Assembly: GCA_903866425.1 (NCBI GenBank)
Contig: CAIPNN010000001.1
Coordinates: forward strand, 1-15,662
DNA: 15,662 nucleotides
Reading direction: 5' to 3'
From: an uncultured Actinomycetes bacterium
GTDB taxonomy: Bacteria > Actinomycetota > Thermoleophilia > Miltoncostaeales > Miltoncostaeaceae
Position numbers and translations under genes: made by a program
Notes under the pieces: generated by a model
Told to the model about the DNA's origin: nothing
Database searches by the model: none
What the model saw: only the letters and a program-made list of their open reading frames with translations
Shown here: piece after piece, positions 1 to 6,779 of the stretch
Layout: every line of letters begins with the position of its first letter
How positions within the stretch are numbered: position 1 is the stretch's first letter

Positions 1-67
1 CGTTGTCTCGTTGCATGGGCGCGATGGTGGCACACCCCGGAGTCGCCGAGGGCATGGGGGCATGCAA

Positions 68-73
68 TAGCCT
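68..73 (+). promoter_or_regulatory. Putative -10 hexamer (TAGCCT), leaderless promoter of the lysyl-oxidase-like gene
   Basis: TAGCCT fits the actinobacterial -10 pattern TAnnnT and ends six bases before the ATG at 80, so a transcript starting at the usual distance would begin at the start codon itself. There is no Shine-Dalgarno sequence in front of that ATG, which agrees with a leaderless mRNA. No convincing -35 hexamer is visible. This is an inference from position and pattern only. Confidence 0.4.
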
Positions 74-79
74 TTGCGT

Positions 80-919
80 ATGGCACCCCCGTCGGCAAAG
101 CGGCCCCGCATCGTTCTGGCCAGCGTGTCGTCGGCCGTGCTGGCGCTGGCCGTCGCGGTCACCGCAGCCGTGGCAGGCGTCGTCTCCACCGGCGCCCTGC
201 TTCCTGATCTGCAGCAGAAGCCCCCGTACGACATCTCCGCCCGCACTGCACCGGGTGGCCGGGTGGTGCTCACCTTTGCGTCGGCCGTTGCCAACGTGGG
301 GCAGGGGCCGCTCATTCTCAATGGGCGCCGCAACCGCGCCACCAAGGTGATGACGGTGACCCAGGAGGTGGTGCACGTCGACGGCACCCGTGAGCGGGTA
401 CCGGTGAAGGGGGGCATGAAGTACACGCCCTCCGGGCACAACCACTGGCACTTCCTCAAGTTCGAGGCGTTCGAACTGCGCGATCCGGCAACGGGTGCGC
501 AGGTGGCGGTGGGCCACAAGGTCGGGTTCTGTCTGGGAAGCCGCTACACGGTTGACTCGCCGCCCCCGGGCACGCCCGCCACCCCGGCCATCAACACCAA
601 CTGTGGCAGGTTCCTGCCCGGGCTCACCCGCATGCGCATGGGCATCGACGTGGGATACGCCGATGACTACGCGGCGTATCTGGAGTTTCAGTACATCGAC
701 ATCACCTCGGTGCCCCCCGGGCGCTACGTGGTGGTGCATCGCGCCGACCCCCAGGGCGTACTGGCGGTTGGCGACCGCACGGACGACGTGGCATCCGCGC
801 TCATCAACATCGCGCCGGTTGCGCGCAGGGGGCAGGTGCCCGAGGTGACCACGCTCGCCAGCTGTCCGGCATCAGACGGCGGCCCCACGCAGCCATGTGC
901 CCCGCCCACCTCTTCATGA
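80..919 (+). CDS. Secreted lysyl-oxidase-like copper amine oxidase
   Basis: 279 residues from the ATG at 80; an in-frame TTG at 74 is a weaker alternative. The N-terminus has basic residues and then a hydrophobic stretch (about 11-36), a signal peptide or signal anchor, so the enzyme acts outside the membrane. The catalytic part resembles the lysyl oxidase family (Pfam Lysyl_oxidase). A His-x-His-x-His copper site lies at H120, H122 and H124 in GHNHWHFLKFEAFEL. The segment GHKVGFCL puts K147 where the cofactor lysine of animal lysyl oxidase sits. The stretch before YIDITSVPPGRY puts Y197 where the cofactor tyrosine sits. These enzymes oxidise lysine side chains or primary amines to aldehydes using lysyl tyrosylquinone. 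Four cysteines (151, 175, 262, 273) could pair. The natural substrate is unknown. It lies 85 bases upstream of another secreted protein gene on the same strand. Family assignment is confident; activity is inferred from the conserved residues. Confidence 0.85.
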   Translation: MAPPSAKRPRIVLASVSSAVLALAVAVTAAVAGVVSTGALLPDLQQKPPYDISARTAPGGRVVLTFASAVANVGQGPLILNGRRNRATKVMTVTQEVVHVDGTRERVPVKGGMKYTPSGHNHWHFLKFEAFELRDPATGAQVAVGHKVGFCLGSRYTVDSPPPGTPATPAINTNCGRFLPGLTRMRMGIDVGYADDYAAYLEFQYIDITSVPPGRYVVVHRADPQGVLAVGDRTDDVASALINIAPVARRGQVPEVTTLASCPASDGGPTQPCAPPTSS

Positions 920-927
920 TCATTCTG

Positions 928-934
928 TAAGGAG
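928..934 (+). promoter_or_regulatory. Strong Shine-Dalgarno-like TAAGGAG without a matching start codon
   Basis: TAAGGAG is close to a perfect complement of the 16S rRNA 3' end and stands nine bases after the lysyl oxidase stop codon. No ATG, GTG or TTG follows within the usual 5-12 bases. The first plausible start of the downstream secreted protein is the GTG at 1005, 70 bases further on. It may be a chance match, the remains of an earlier start, or part of a leader. Function is not established. Confidence 0.3.
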
Positions 935-1004
935 TTCCGGCCACTGGCGTAAGCACGGGTGGCCAGCACCCCCATTCGGGTGGGGCGGCCACGACGATGG
1001 GCTT

Positions 1005-3203
1005 GTGCCCTCCCGCGCCCTCACGCCTCTCGCCCTTGCCGCTGCGCTCGCCGCGGTGGCCATTGCCGCGTCGTCGGCGGGGGCAGTCGGTACCGCGTGT
1101 ACGGCCTCATCGGTTGCGCTGTCGTCGCCCGATCGCGCCACCTTCACGTGGACCAAGCCGACCACGTGGGCGTCCAATGGGTCGGCACGCATTCTGGCCC
1201 GGCCGGCGGGGAGCAGCGATGCATTCACCACGCTGGCCACCGTGTCGGGCTTTCGCACGTCGGGTACCCGGTCAACGCTGGTGAGCATTCCCGCGCTGGG
1301 TGCCGGCTCGTGGTCGTGGCGCGTGGAGTTGACGCCACCGAGTGGTGGCGGCGCGGTGGATTACTGCGATGCCGCGACACCGCTGGTGATCAGCCGCGCG
1401 CAGGCCCCAGTCATGGCCCTGGCGGGCGGCAGGCTCACCACCGATGGCTGGCGCGCACCGGTCGCCGGTCAGTCGGTGCGGGTGTCCACGGCCCCGGGTG
1501 ACACGGTGAGCGGTACCGCGTACGTGCGCTTTCAGTCGGCATCCGGCATGTGGGGCACCGAGACCACGGCACCCGCCACGCTGCCCTCCAGCGACATCGT
1601 TGCGGTGCAGGCCTACCGCCGATCGGCATCGGGGCTCACCGGGGCCATCACCACCTTGGTTGTGCGCAGCGATGCGGCGGCCCCAACTGCCCCCGGAATC
1701 GTCACGGACCTGGTGCAGGTGGGTGCAACCGGCGCCTCGGTGGAGGTGGGCGCGTCGACGGATGACCAGTCGGGCGTGGCGCACTACGAGTGGTCGATGA
1801 CCAGCGCGTCGGGTGTCTCATCCCCGTGGGCCACCGTCATCGGAATGCGCGTGGCGGTATCAAAGGCTGACGCGGGCGGCACGCTGCGGCTGCGCGCCTG
1901 CGATCGCGTGGGCCACTGCTCCGATTTCCGCACGGTCTCCATCGAGGCCGCGCCTGCCAGCAGGGCGCCCGCCCCCGGCGCGATCAATACCGACCCGCCG
2001 CGCATCACCGCCATCGTTCCGCAGTCATCGGCGGGCGGCGCAGCGCGTGTGCTGGTGACCCTCAGCCGCCCGGCAGCGGTGTCGTTCACCGCCACCTCGG
2101 GGAAGACCACGTTGACCACCACCACCGCGTGGCTCGGATCGGGCAACACCCTCGTGCGCATTCCGGGTGGAGTCCGCGCGGCGCGCGGTGTCACGCTCAC
2201 TGCGCGCCCCACATCGGGTGCCATGAGCGGCGAGGCCGCCACGGCAACCATCGCGCTCCCCGCGGCCGTGCGTGCATCCCGCAAGTCGCAGACTGCCCTG
2301 ACCACCCGCACGCGCATTGCGAGCGGCGGGCTGGCGATGTTGTACGACCTCGATTCCGCAGTGCGCGAGGTGCTGCACCCGTCTGACGGTGCCGCTGGTC
2401 TCACGGGATCGCAGGGCGCCCGGCGTCAGGAGCCATCCACCAGCGGTCTGTTCGGTGCGAATGACGCGCAGTGGAAGATCGGCAAGGTGAAGCTCGCCGA
2501 GATCATCGATATGTCCACCGCTGAGATGATCGACGTGATTCAGGGCGCGATTGACGATTCGCCGTCACACGTCATCGGCATTGACGAGGTGACCACATCG
2601 GCCGCTGACCCGGCTGCGCCGAACGTGAAGGGCGCCCGGGCGCCGGCGCCCGATCCCAACTCGGCCGGTGGACGTTTCGCCGCTGCCCTCGTGGCGCTCG
2701 ACACGCCGTCGCCGTACGGCGGAACCTGGGCATCGCGCATTCACGTGTACCTGGCACCGGCCATGACCTCAGCCATCGCGGCGGGGAAGGGCCCCGATCG
2801 CAATCTCGGGCGTGACGGGCGCCCGCACTTCCGCACGTATCGCGCGGTGCTCGGGGGGCTCAGCCACGTTGCGGGCGTATGGATTGAGATGTACCACGGG
2901 CTGGGCGTCACGATAACCTCGCCCTTCACGGTCAGCGAGTGGCGCAGCGCCCCGGCGGCAGTTGGGGCCGAATTCCGCCGGGCAGGCGGCGATATGTCAC
3001 GCCTGCACATGCTGATGACGGGAAGCGACACCTACCCGCGTGGCGGCCCACTCCCGGCCGGCTGCGTGACGCCGCACAGTTGCGCATGGGCGCTTGCCGA
3101 ATCGACGCCCGCAGGACGTCGCATCCTCGCCAACGGCGTGGGCGGGTACCGCCTCGCGCAGTCGGCCCGCGCGTTCCTTGCCGAATGGCACGCCCGCCTC
3201 TGA
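1005..3203 (+). CDS. Large secreted protein with Ig/FN3-like segments and an uncharacterised C-terminal domain
   Basis: 732 residues from the GTG at 1005. The frame also opens at a GTG at 897, but 1005 is chosen because a signal peptide begins there: one Arg, then an Ala/Leu-rich core to about residue 26, ending near SAGA. Residues 30-130 look like a beta-rich domain with C32 and C121. About 226-320 resembles a fibronectin-III or Ig-like module (TAPGIV..., then an ACDRVGHC motif with C299 and C305). About 326-418 is another Ser/Thr/Ala-rich beta-like segment. From about 485 to the end the composition changes and there is a distinct domain with VIGIDEV (523-529), RIHVYLAP, VWIEMYHGLG (625-634) and a final Cys pair C687/C693. 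The six cysteines form three pairs, which suits disulfides outside the cell. Acidic residues at strand ends (D527, E528, E628) recall glycoside-hydrolase barrels, but I cannot name a family. It sits between the lysyl oxidase and MMPL genes. Confidence 0.7.
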   Translation: MPSRALTPLALAAALAAVAIAASSAGAVGTACTASSVALSSPDRATFTWTKPTTWASNGSARILARPAGSSDAFTTLATVSGFRTSGTRSTLVSIPALGAGSWSWRVELTPPSGGGAVDYCDAATPLVISRAQAPVMALAGGRLTTDGWRAPVAGQSVRVSTAPGDTVSGTAYVRFQSASGMWGTETTAPATLPSSDIVAVQAYRRSASGLTGAITTLVVRSDAAAPTAPGIVTDLVQVGATGASVEVGASTDDQSGVAHYEWSMTSASGVSSPWATVIGMRVAVSKADAGGTLRLRACDRVGHCSDFRTVSIEAAPASRAPAPGAINTDPPRITAIVPQSSAGGAARVLVTLSRPAAVSFTATSGKTTLTTTTAWLGSGNTLVRIPGGVRAARGVTLTARPTSGAMSGEAATATIALPAAVRASRKSQTALTTRTRIASGGLAMLYDLDSAVREVLHPSDGAAGLTGSQGARRQEPSTSGLFGANDAQWKIGKVKLAEIIDMSTAEMIDVIQGAIDDSPSHVIGIDEVTTSAADPAAPNVKGARAPAPDPNSAGGRFAAALVALDTPSPYGGTWASRIHVYLAPAMTSAIAAGKGPDRNLGRDGRPHFRTYRAVLGGLSHVAGVWIEMYHGLGVTITSPFTVSEWRSAPAAVGAEFRRAGGDMSRLHMLMTGSDTYPRGGPLPAGCVTPHSCAWALAESTPAGRRILANGVGGYRLAQSARAFLAEWHARL

Positions 3204-3205
3204 CG

Positions 3206-3211
3206 TAGTCT
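3206..3211 (+). promoter_or_regulatory. Putative -10 hexamer (TAGTCT) of the MMPL gene
   Basis: TAGTCT fits TAnnnT and lies in the 17-base gap after the preceding stop codon, nine bases before the ATG at 3221. The expected start of transcription would leave only a few bases of leader. A GGGG at 3216-3219 directly before the ATG is too close to be a good ribosome binding site. No standard -35 is visible. Confidence 0.38.
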
Positions 3212-3220
3212 TCGCGGGGC

Positions 3221-5350
3221 ATGCTCGATCGCCTCGCCCGGGTCTCACAGGCCCATCCCATTCGCATCATCATCCTCGCGCTCGTGGTGGGCGCGGCGGC
3301 ACTCGGCATCGGCGTGAGCCTCATCGGCTCGCTGTCGTCGGGTGGGTTCAACGACCCCGACTCAGCCGCCGTACGCGCGCAGGATCAGGTGGTCGCAGCA
3401 ACGGGCGCCTCGGCAGTGCCGTCGGTTGTGGCCATTGTCGACCCCGGGGCGAAGATCGCGTCTCCCAAGGGGCAGGCGGCCGTTGCCAAGGTCGTGAAGG
3501 AGATGAAGGCCGACCCCGATGTGGCCAAGGTGGCCGGGCCGGTGCCGGGTCGACCCGCGCTGGTGTCGCGCAATGGCGACCTTGCGACGGTGGTGGCGTA
3601 CTTCGGCGACGTCGATGACGACCAGGCGCAGCAGGCGGCGCGCCGCCTGGGCGATGAGCTTTCGGCGATCAAGGGTGTGCGTGTCGGCGGCGGGTGGACG
3701 GCTGCCGCCGAGACGAGCACCATCGTCGGTGAGGACCTCTTCCGTGCCGAACTCATCGCCTTCCCCCTGCTGTTTCTCGTGTCGCTGTGGGTGTTCCGCG
3801 GGCTGATCGCAGCCCTCTTGCCACCCATCATGGGCGCGCTCGTGATCTTCGGCGGCTTCTTCTTCCTTGGCGTGTCCAATCAGATCTTCGGCGTGTCGGT
3901 GTACGCGCTCAATCTGGTGACGGGCCTCGGGCTGGGGCTCGCCATCGACTACAGCCTGCTGATGGTGTCGCGGTACCGCGAGGAGATCGCGCGCCAGGGG
4001 CCGGGGGTTGGGGCGCTCACCACCACCCTCCGCACAGCGGGCAAGAGCGTCATCTTCAGTGCCATCACCGTGGGCGCTGCGCTCGCGGGCCTCATGATCT
4101 TCCCGCAGAACTTCCTCTTCTCCATGGGCCTCGGCGGCCTGATGGTTGCGTTGGTGGCCGCTGTGGTGGCCGTGGGGGTGCTGCCCGCCGTGCTCGCCCT
4201 GCTCGGTAACCGCGTCAATTCGCTGGCGCCCAAGCGGTGGCGCCAGAGCAGCGAACATGCCGACGAGGTCGCGACCACCGGTGGCTGGTACCGCCTGTCG
4301 CGGTTCGTCATGCGCCGGCCGGTCATCGTGGCCATCGCGAGCGGCGCATTCATGATCCTGCTGGCGCTTCCCGCACTCGGCATCAGGTTCACCACCACCG
4401 ATACCAAGGTGCTGCCCACGACGGCCGTGGCCCGCCAGGTGGATGACACCCTGGCGCGTGAATTCCCCAACGACCGTTACTCACCCATCTTCGCCGCCAT
4501 CACGGCCCCCGATACGCCGGCTGCAGAGAAGAAGATCGCCGCCTGGGCCAAGGACGTGCGCGCATTCCCCAATGTGCAGTCGGTGCTGCCGCCCATGTAC
4601 CTGGGCAAGAAGACGTGGCAGGTGAGCATCAACAGCAGCGCACCGCCGCTTGATCAGCGCAGCATCGATCTGGTGAATGAGGTGACCGCGCGCGGTCCGC
4701 CGTACCCCAGCCTGGTGGGCGGGTTCACGTCGCTGTTCGTGTCGCAGCGGTCGAGCCTTGCTGCGCATCTGCCGTGGGCCATCCTCGTCATCGTGCTGGT
4801 CACCCTCGTCGCCTTGTTCGTGATGACCGGCTCCGTGCTGCTGCCCATCAAGGCCGTGATCATGAACCTGCTCACCCTGGGTGCCACGCTTGGCGTGCTG
4901 GTGCTCATCTTCCAGGACGGCAATCTGGAGGGGCCGCTGCAGTACACCTCGGTAGGCGCGGTGGACTTGACCCAACCCATCCTCATCGGTGCACTGGCCT
5001 TCGGGCTCAGCACCGACTACGCGGTGTTCCTGCTCTCGCGCATCAAGGAGATCCGTGATTCCGGGGGCGGCGAGCAGGAGTCGGTTGCCATCGGTCTTCA
5101 GCGCACCGGGCGTGTGGTCACCGCCGCCGCGCTGCTGTTCTGCATCGCCATGGGCGCCTTCGCGACGTCTCGCATCATCATCATCAAGGAACTCGGATTG
5201 GGCACTGCGCTGGCCGTTGCGCTCGACGCCACCATCGTTCGCGCCCTCCTCGTTCCCTCGCTCATGGCCCTGCTCGGCAAGTGGAATTGGTGGGCTCCCG
5301 GACCCCTCCGCAGACTTCATGAACGCATTGGGGTGAGAGAAGGCGGCTGA
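3221..5350 (+). CDS. MMPL-family RND transporter
   Basis: 709 residues, a usual length for single-chain actinobacterial MMPL transporters. The layout is the duplicated RND fold: TM1 at about 14-36, a large extracytoplasmic loop (37-178), a block of five spans (about 178-328), a cytoplasmic linker (331-366), TM7 (about 367-388), a second loop (389-518) and a final five-span block to about 687. Both repeats keep the Asp-Tyr pair of the proton relay in MmpL proteins: LAIDYSLLMVSRYREE with D243/Y244 and LSTDYAVFLLSRIKE with D599/Y600. Such proteins use the proton gradient to export lipids or other hydrophobic compounds across the inner membrane; this one's cargo cannot be read from sequence. The start is the first ATG, 17 bases after the upstream gene, with its own candidate -10. 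The upstream secreted genes suggest, but do not prove, a role in the envelope. Confidence 0.92.
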   Translation: MLDRLARVSQAHPIRIIILALVVGAAALGIGVSLIGSLSSGGFNDPDSAAVRAQDQVVAATGASAVPSVVAIVDPGAKIASPKGQAAVAKVVKEMKADPDVAKVAGPVPGRPALVSRNGDLATVVAYFGDVDDDQAQQAARRLGDELSAIKGVRVGGGWTAAAETSTIVGEDLFRAELIAFPLLFLVSLWVFRGLIAALLPPIMGALVIFGGFFFLGVSNQIFGVSVYALNLVTGLGLGLAIDYSLLMVSRYREEIARQGPGVGALTTTLRTAGKSVIFSAITVGAALAGLMIFPQNFLFSMGLGGLMVALVAAVVAVGVLPAVLALLGNRVNSLAPKRWRQSSEHADEVATTGGWYRLSRFVMRRPVIVAIASGAFMILLALPALGIRFTTTDTKVLPTTAVARQVDDTLAREFPNDRYSPIFAAITAPDTPAAEKKIAAWAKDVRAFPNVQSVLPPMYLGKKTWQVSINSSAPPLDQRSIDLVNEVTARGPPYPSLVGGFTSLFVSQRSSLAAHLPWAILVIVLVTLVALFVMTGSVLLPIKAVIMNLLTLGATLGVLVLIFQDGNLEGPLQYTSVGAVDLTQPILIGALAFGLSTDYAVFLLSRIKEIRDSGGGEQESVAIGLQRTGRVVTAAALLFCIAMGAFATSRIIIIKELGLGTALAVALDATIVRALLVPSLMALLGKWNWWAPGPLRRLHERIGVREGG

Positions 5351-5355
5351 ATCGC

Positions 5356-5361
5356 TATCCT
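5356..5361 (+). promoter_or_regulatory. Putative -10 hexamer (TATCCT) of the rplY-pth-mfd unit
   Basis: TATCCT is a good TAnnnT match five bases after the MMPL stop codon. It would start a transcript near 5368 with a leader of about 40 bases. That leader contains a small inverted repeat (GTCGG at 5367-5371 and CCGAC at 5374-5378) and then the ribosome binding site. The -35 region is not recognisable. Confidence 0.42.
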
Positions 5362-5392
5362 CCCGCGTCGGTCCCGACCCAACCAGGAACCC

Positions 5393-5399
5393 AGGAAGG
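5393..5399 (+). promoter_or_regulatory. Ribosome binding site AGGAAGG of rplY, with an upstream partial duplicate
   Basis: AGGAAGG lies nine bases before the ATG at 5409 and fixes that start. The heptamer CCAGGAA occurs twice in tandem, at 5383-5389 and 5391-5397, so the leader carries two Shine-Dalgarno-like copies eight bases apart. Only the second is at the right distance. Confidence 0.7.
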
Positions 5400-5408
5400 C
5401 CTCACCCG

Positions 5409-6074
5409 ATGTCGCAGCACGTCTCACTCTCTGTCACCACGCGCGAAGAGCGCGGCAGCGCCAAGAACAGCCGCCTCCGCAAGGAGGGCAAGTTGCCCGG
5501 CGTGCTGTACCAGCCCGGTGGTGACTCACTGGCCTTCACCGCGGACGAGTACGAGGTTCGCCGCCTCATCGGCCGTGGCGGTGTGCGTTCTGCCGTGATC
5601 GACCTGACGGTCGACTCAGAGGCCCCGCGTACCGTGCTGTTCAAGCAGTGGGACCGCGACCCCGTGCGCGACCAGATCACGCACCTCGACCTGCAGGAAG
5701 TCGACCTCACCGTCGAGGTCGAGGCTGACGTGCCCGTCATCCTCATCGGCTCCGCTGTGGGTGTCCGCGACGGCGGCATTCTCGACCAGACCTCGCTCAC
5801 CGTCCGCGTGCGCGCCCTGCCGGATGCACTGCCGCGCTCCATCGAGCACGACATCTCCGAGGTCGAACTCGGTGGCTCCGTGCACGTGCACGAGCTCGTG
5901 GTGCCCGCGGGCGTCGCAATCGTCACCGACCCCGAGGGCGGCATCGCCTCGATCATGGCCACTCGTGCCAGCCTGTCTGACGGCATCGCCGAGGCCGGCG
6001 AGGGCGAGGACGAGGGTGGCGCTCCCGCTGCAGCGGCCGCTCCGGCGGGCGATTCGGGAGACGGCGAGGAGTAG
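5409..6074 (+). CDS. rplY: 50S ribosomal protein L25, general stress protein CTC type
   Basis: 221 residues, the long CTC/TL5 form rather than the ~94-residue E. coli L25. The N-terminal half (about 4-93) is the 5S-rRNA-binding barrel, recognisable from REERGSAKNSRLRKEGKLPGVLY and LFKQWDRDPVRDQITHLDL. The second half (about 96-185) is the TL5 C-terminal beta domain (VEVEADVPVILIG, LPRSIEHDISEVELGGSVHV). The last 30 residues are an acidic Glu/Ala/Gly-rich tail, probably disordered. The protein sits in the large ribosomal subunit at the central protuberance. A promoter and a clear ribosome binding site precede it. pth follows six bases after the stop, the usual actinobacterial pairing. Confidence 0.96.
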   Translation: MSQHVSLSVTTREERGSAKNSRLRKEGKLPGVLYQPGGDSLAFTADEYEVRRLIGRGGVRSAVIDLTVDSEAPRTVLFKQWDRDPVRDQITHLDLQEVDLTVEVEADVPVILIGSAVGVRDGGILDQTSLTVRVRALPDALPRSIEHDISEVELGGSVHVHELVVPAGVAIVTDPEGGIASIMATRASLSDGIAEAGEGEDEGGAPAAAAAPAGDSGDGEE

Positions 6075-6080
6075 CGGCTC

Positions 6081-6779
6081 GTGGCGGACGCGGCAGCCAC
6101 AGCGCCGCCGGTCCGTCTGGTGGTCGGCCTGGGGAACCCAGGCGCGAAATACGCGCGAACCCGCCACAACGCGGGTCAACGCGTGGTGGAGGAACTGGCC
6201 GTGCGCCTCGGCGCGGGCCGGTTTGCCACGCGCTATTCCGGTGCGTACGCCGAGGCCCGTGGCCCTCAGGGCCCGCTGGCGCTGCTCATCCCCACCACGT
6301 ACATGAACGACTCCGGGTCGTCGGTGGGGCCTGCGGCCGGCATGCTGCACGCGGCACCCGAACAGGTGCTGGTGGTGCACGACGACATTGACCTGCCGTT
6401 CGGCGAGGTGCGCGGAAAGCGCGGCGGCGGCCACGGCGGGCACAACGGTCTGCGATCGCTGGTGGCCGGCCTCGGGTCGCCCGACTTCCTTCGTGTGCGC
6501 GTTGGGGTGGGCCGGGCGCCCCAGGGGTTTCGGGGCAACGAGGCCGATTGGGTACTGCGTGCATTCGACGAGCCGGCCGATGAGGTGCAGGCGCTCCTCG
6601 ACGCCGGACTCGCAATGACCGAGGCGGTACTGGCCGATGGCATTGACGATGCCATTGCGCGCTTTCACGCACGCCCTGCCGGCGAGCGCGCCCGTGCGCG
6701 CGCCGAGCGGCGTCAGTCGGCCGCCGGGGACGAGGACGCCCCCGACGGCGAGTCCGACCCGGACGAGCCCACCTCGTGA
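6081..6779 (+). CDS. pth: Peptidyl-tRNA hydrolase
   Basis: 232 residues from a GTG at 6081, served by GAGGAG (6066-6071) inside the end of rplY. Pth cleaves the ester bond of peptidyl-tRNAs dropped by the ribosome and recycles the tRNA. All key residues of the family are present: VGLGNPGAKYARTRHNAG with catalytic H29, YMNDSG with N76, HDDIDLPFGEVR with D101, and the GGGHGGHNGLRS signature with N122; these correspond to E. coli H20, N68, D93 and N114. The catalytic domain ends near residue 190. A tail of about 40 residues follows, first Arg/Ala-rich and then Asp/Glu/Pro-rich, which the standard enzyme lacks. Its last four bases overlap the mfd start (GTGA), so the two are likely translationally coupled. 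Confidence 0.96.
   Translation: MADAAATAPPVRLVVGLGNPGAKYARTRHNAGQRVVEELAVRLGAGRFATRYSGAYAEARGPQGPLALLIPTTYMNDSGSSVGPAAGMLHAAPEQVLVVHDDIDLPFGEVRGKRGGGHGGHNGLRSLVAGLGSPDFLRVRVGVGRAPQGFRGNEADWVLRAFDEPADEVQALLDAGLAMTEAVLADGIDDAIARFHARPAGERARARAERRQSAAGDEDAPDGESDPDEPTS

Noticed and set aside
3..350. Forward frame of 115 codons before and inside the lysyl oxidase gene
   Set aside because: It overlaps the lysyl oxidase signal and start of the mature domain in another frame, and is Pro/Arg/Trp-rich without similarity to anything I know.
897..1004. Upstream GTG at 897 as the start of the large secreted protein
   Set aside because: The extra 36 residues (rich in His, Trp, Gly) precede a proper signal peptide that begins at 1005, and this start would overlap the lysyl oxidase gene without a ribosome binding site.
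959..1501. Forward frame of 180 codons starting at GTG 959, downstream of the orphan TAAGGAG
   Set aside because: The start is 24 bases from the motif, the product is Arg/His/Gly-rich with no signal or domain, and it lies over the secreted protein's better frame.
3178..3183. TTGCCG, and similar TTGGGG (5328) and TTGAGT (12646), as -35 boxes
   Set aside because: They stand 22-23 bases from the -10 candidates, too far for the usual 16-19 base spacer, and match TTGACA poorly.
5367..5378. Small inverted repeat (GTCGG...CCGAC) in the rplY leader as an autoregulatory structure
   Set aside because: The stem is only five bases with a two-base loop, too small to claim a regulatory element.
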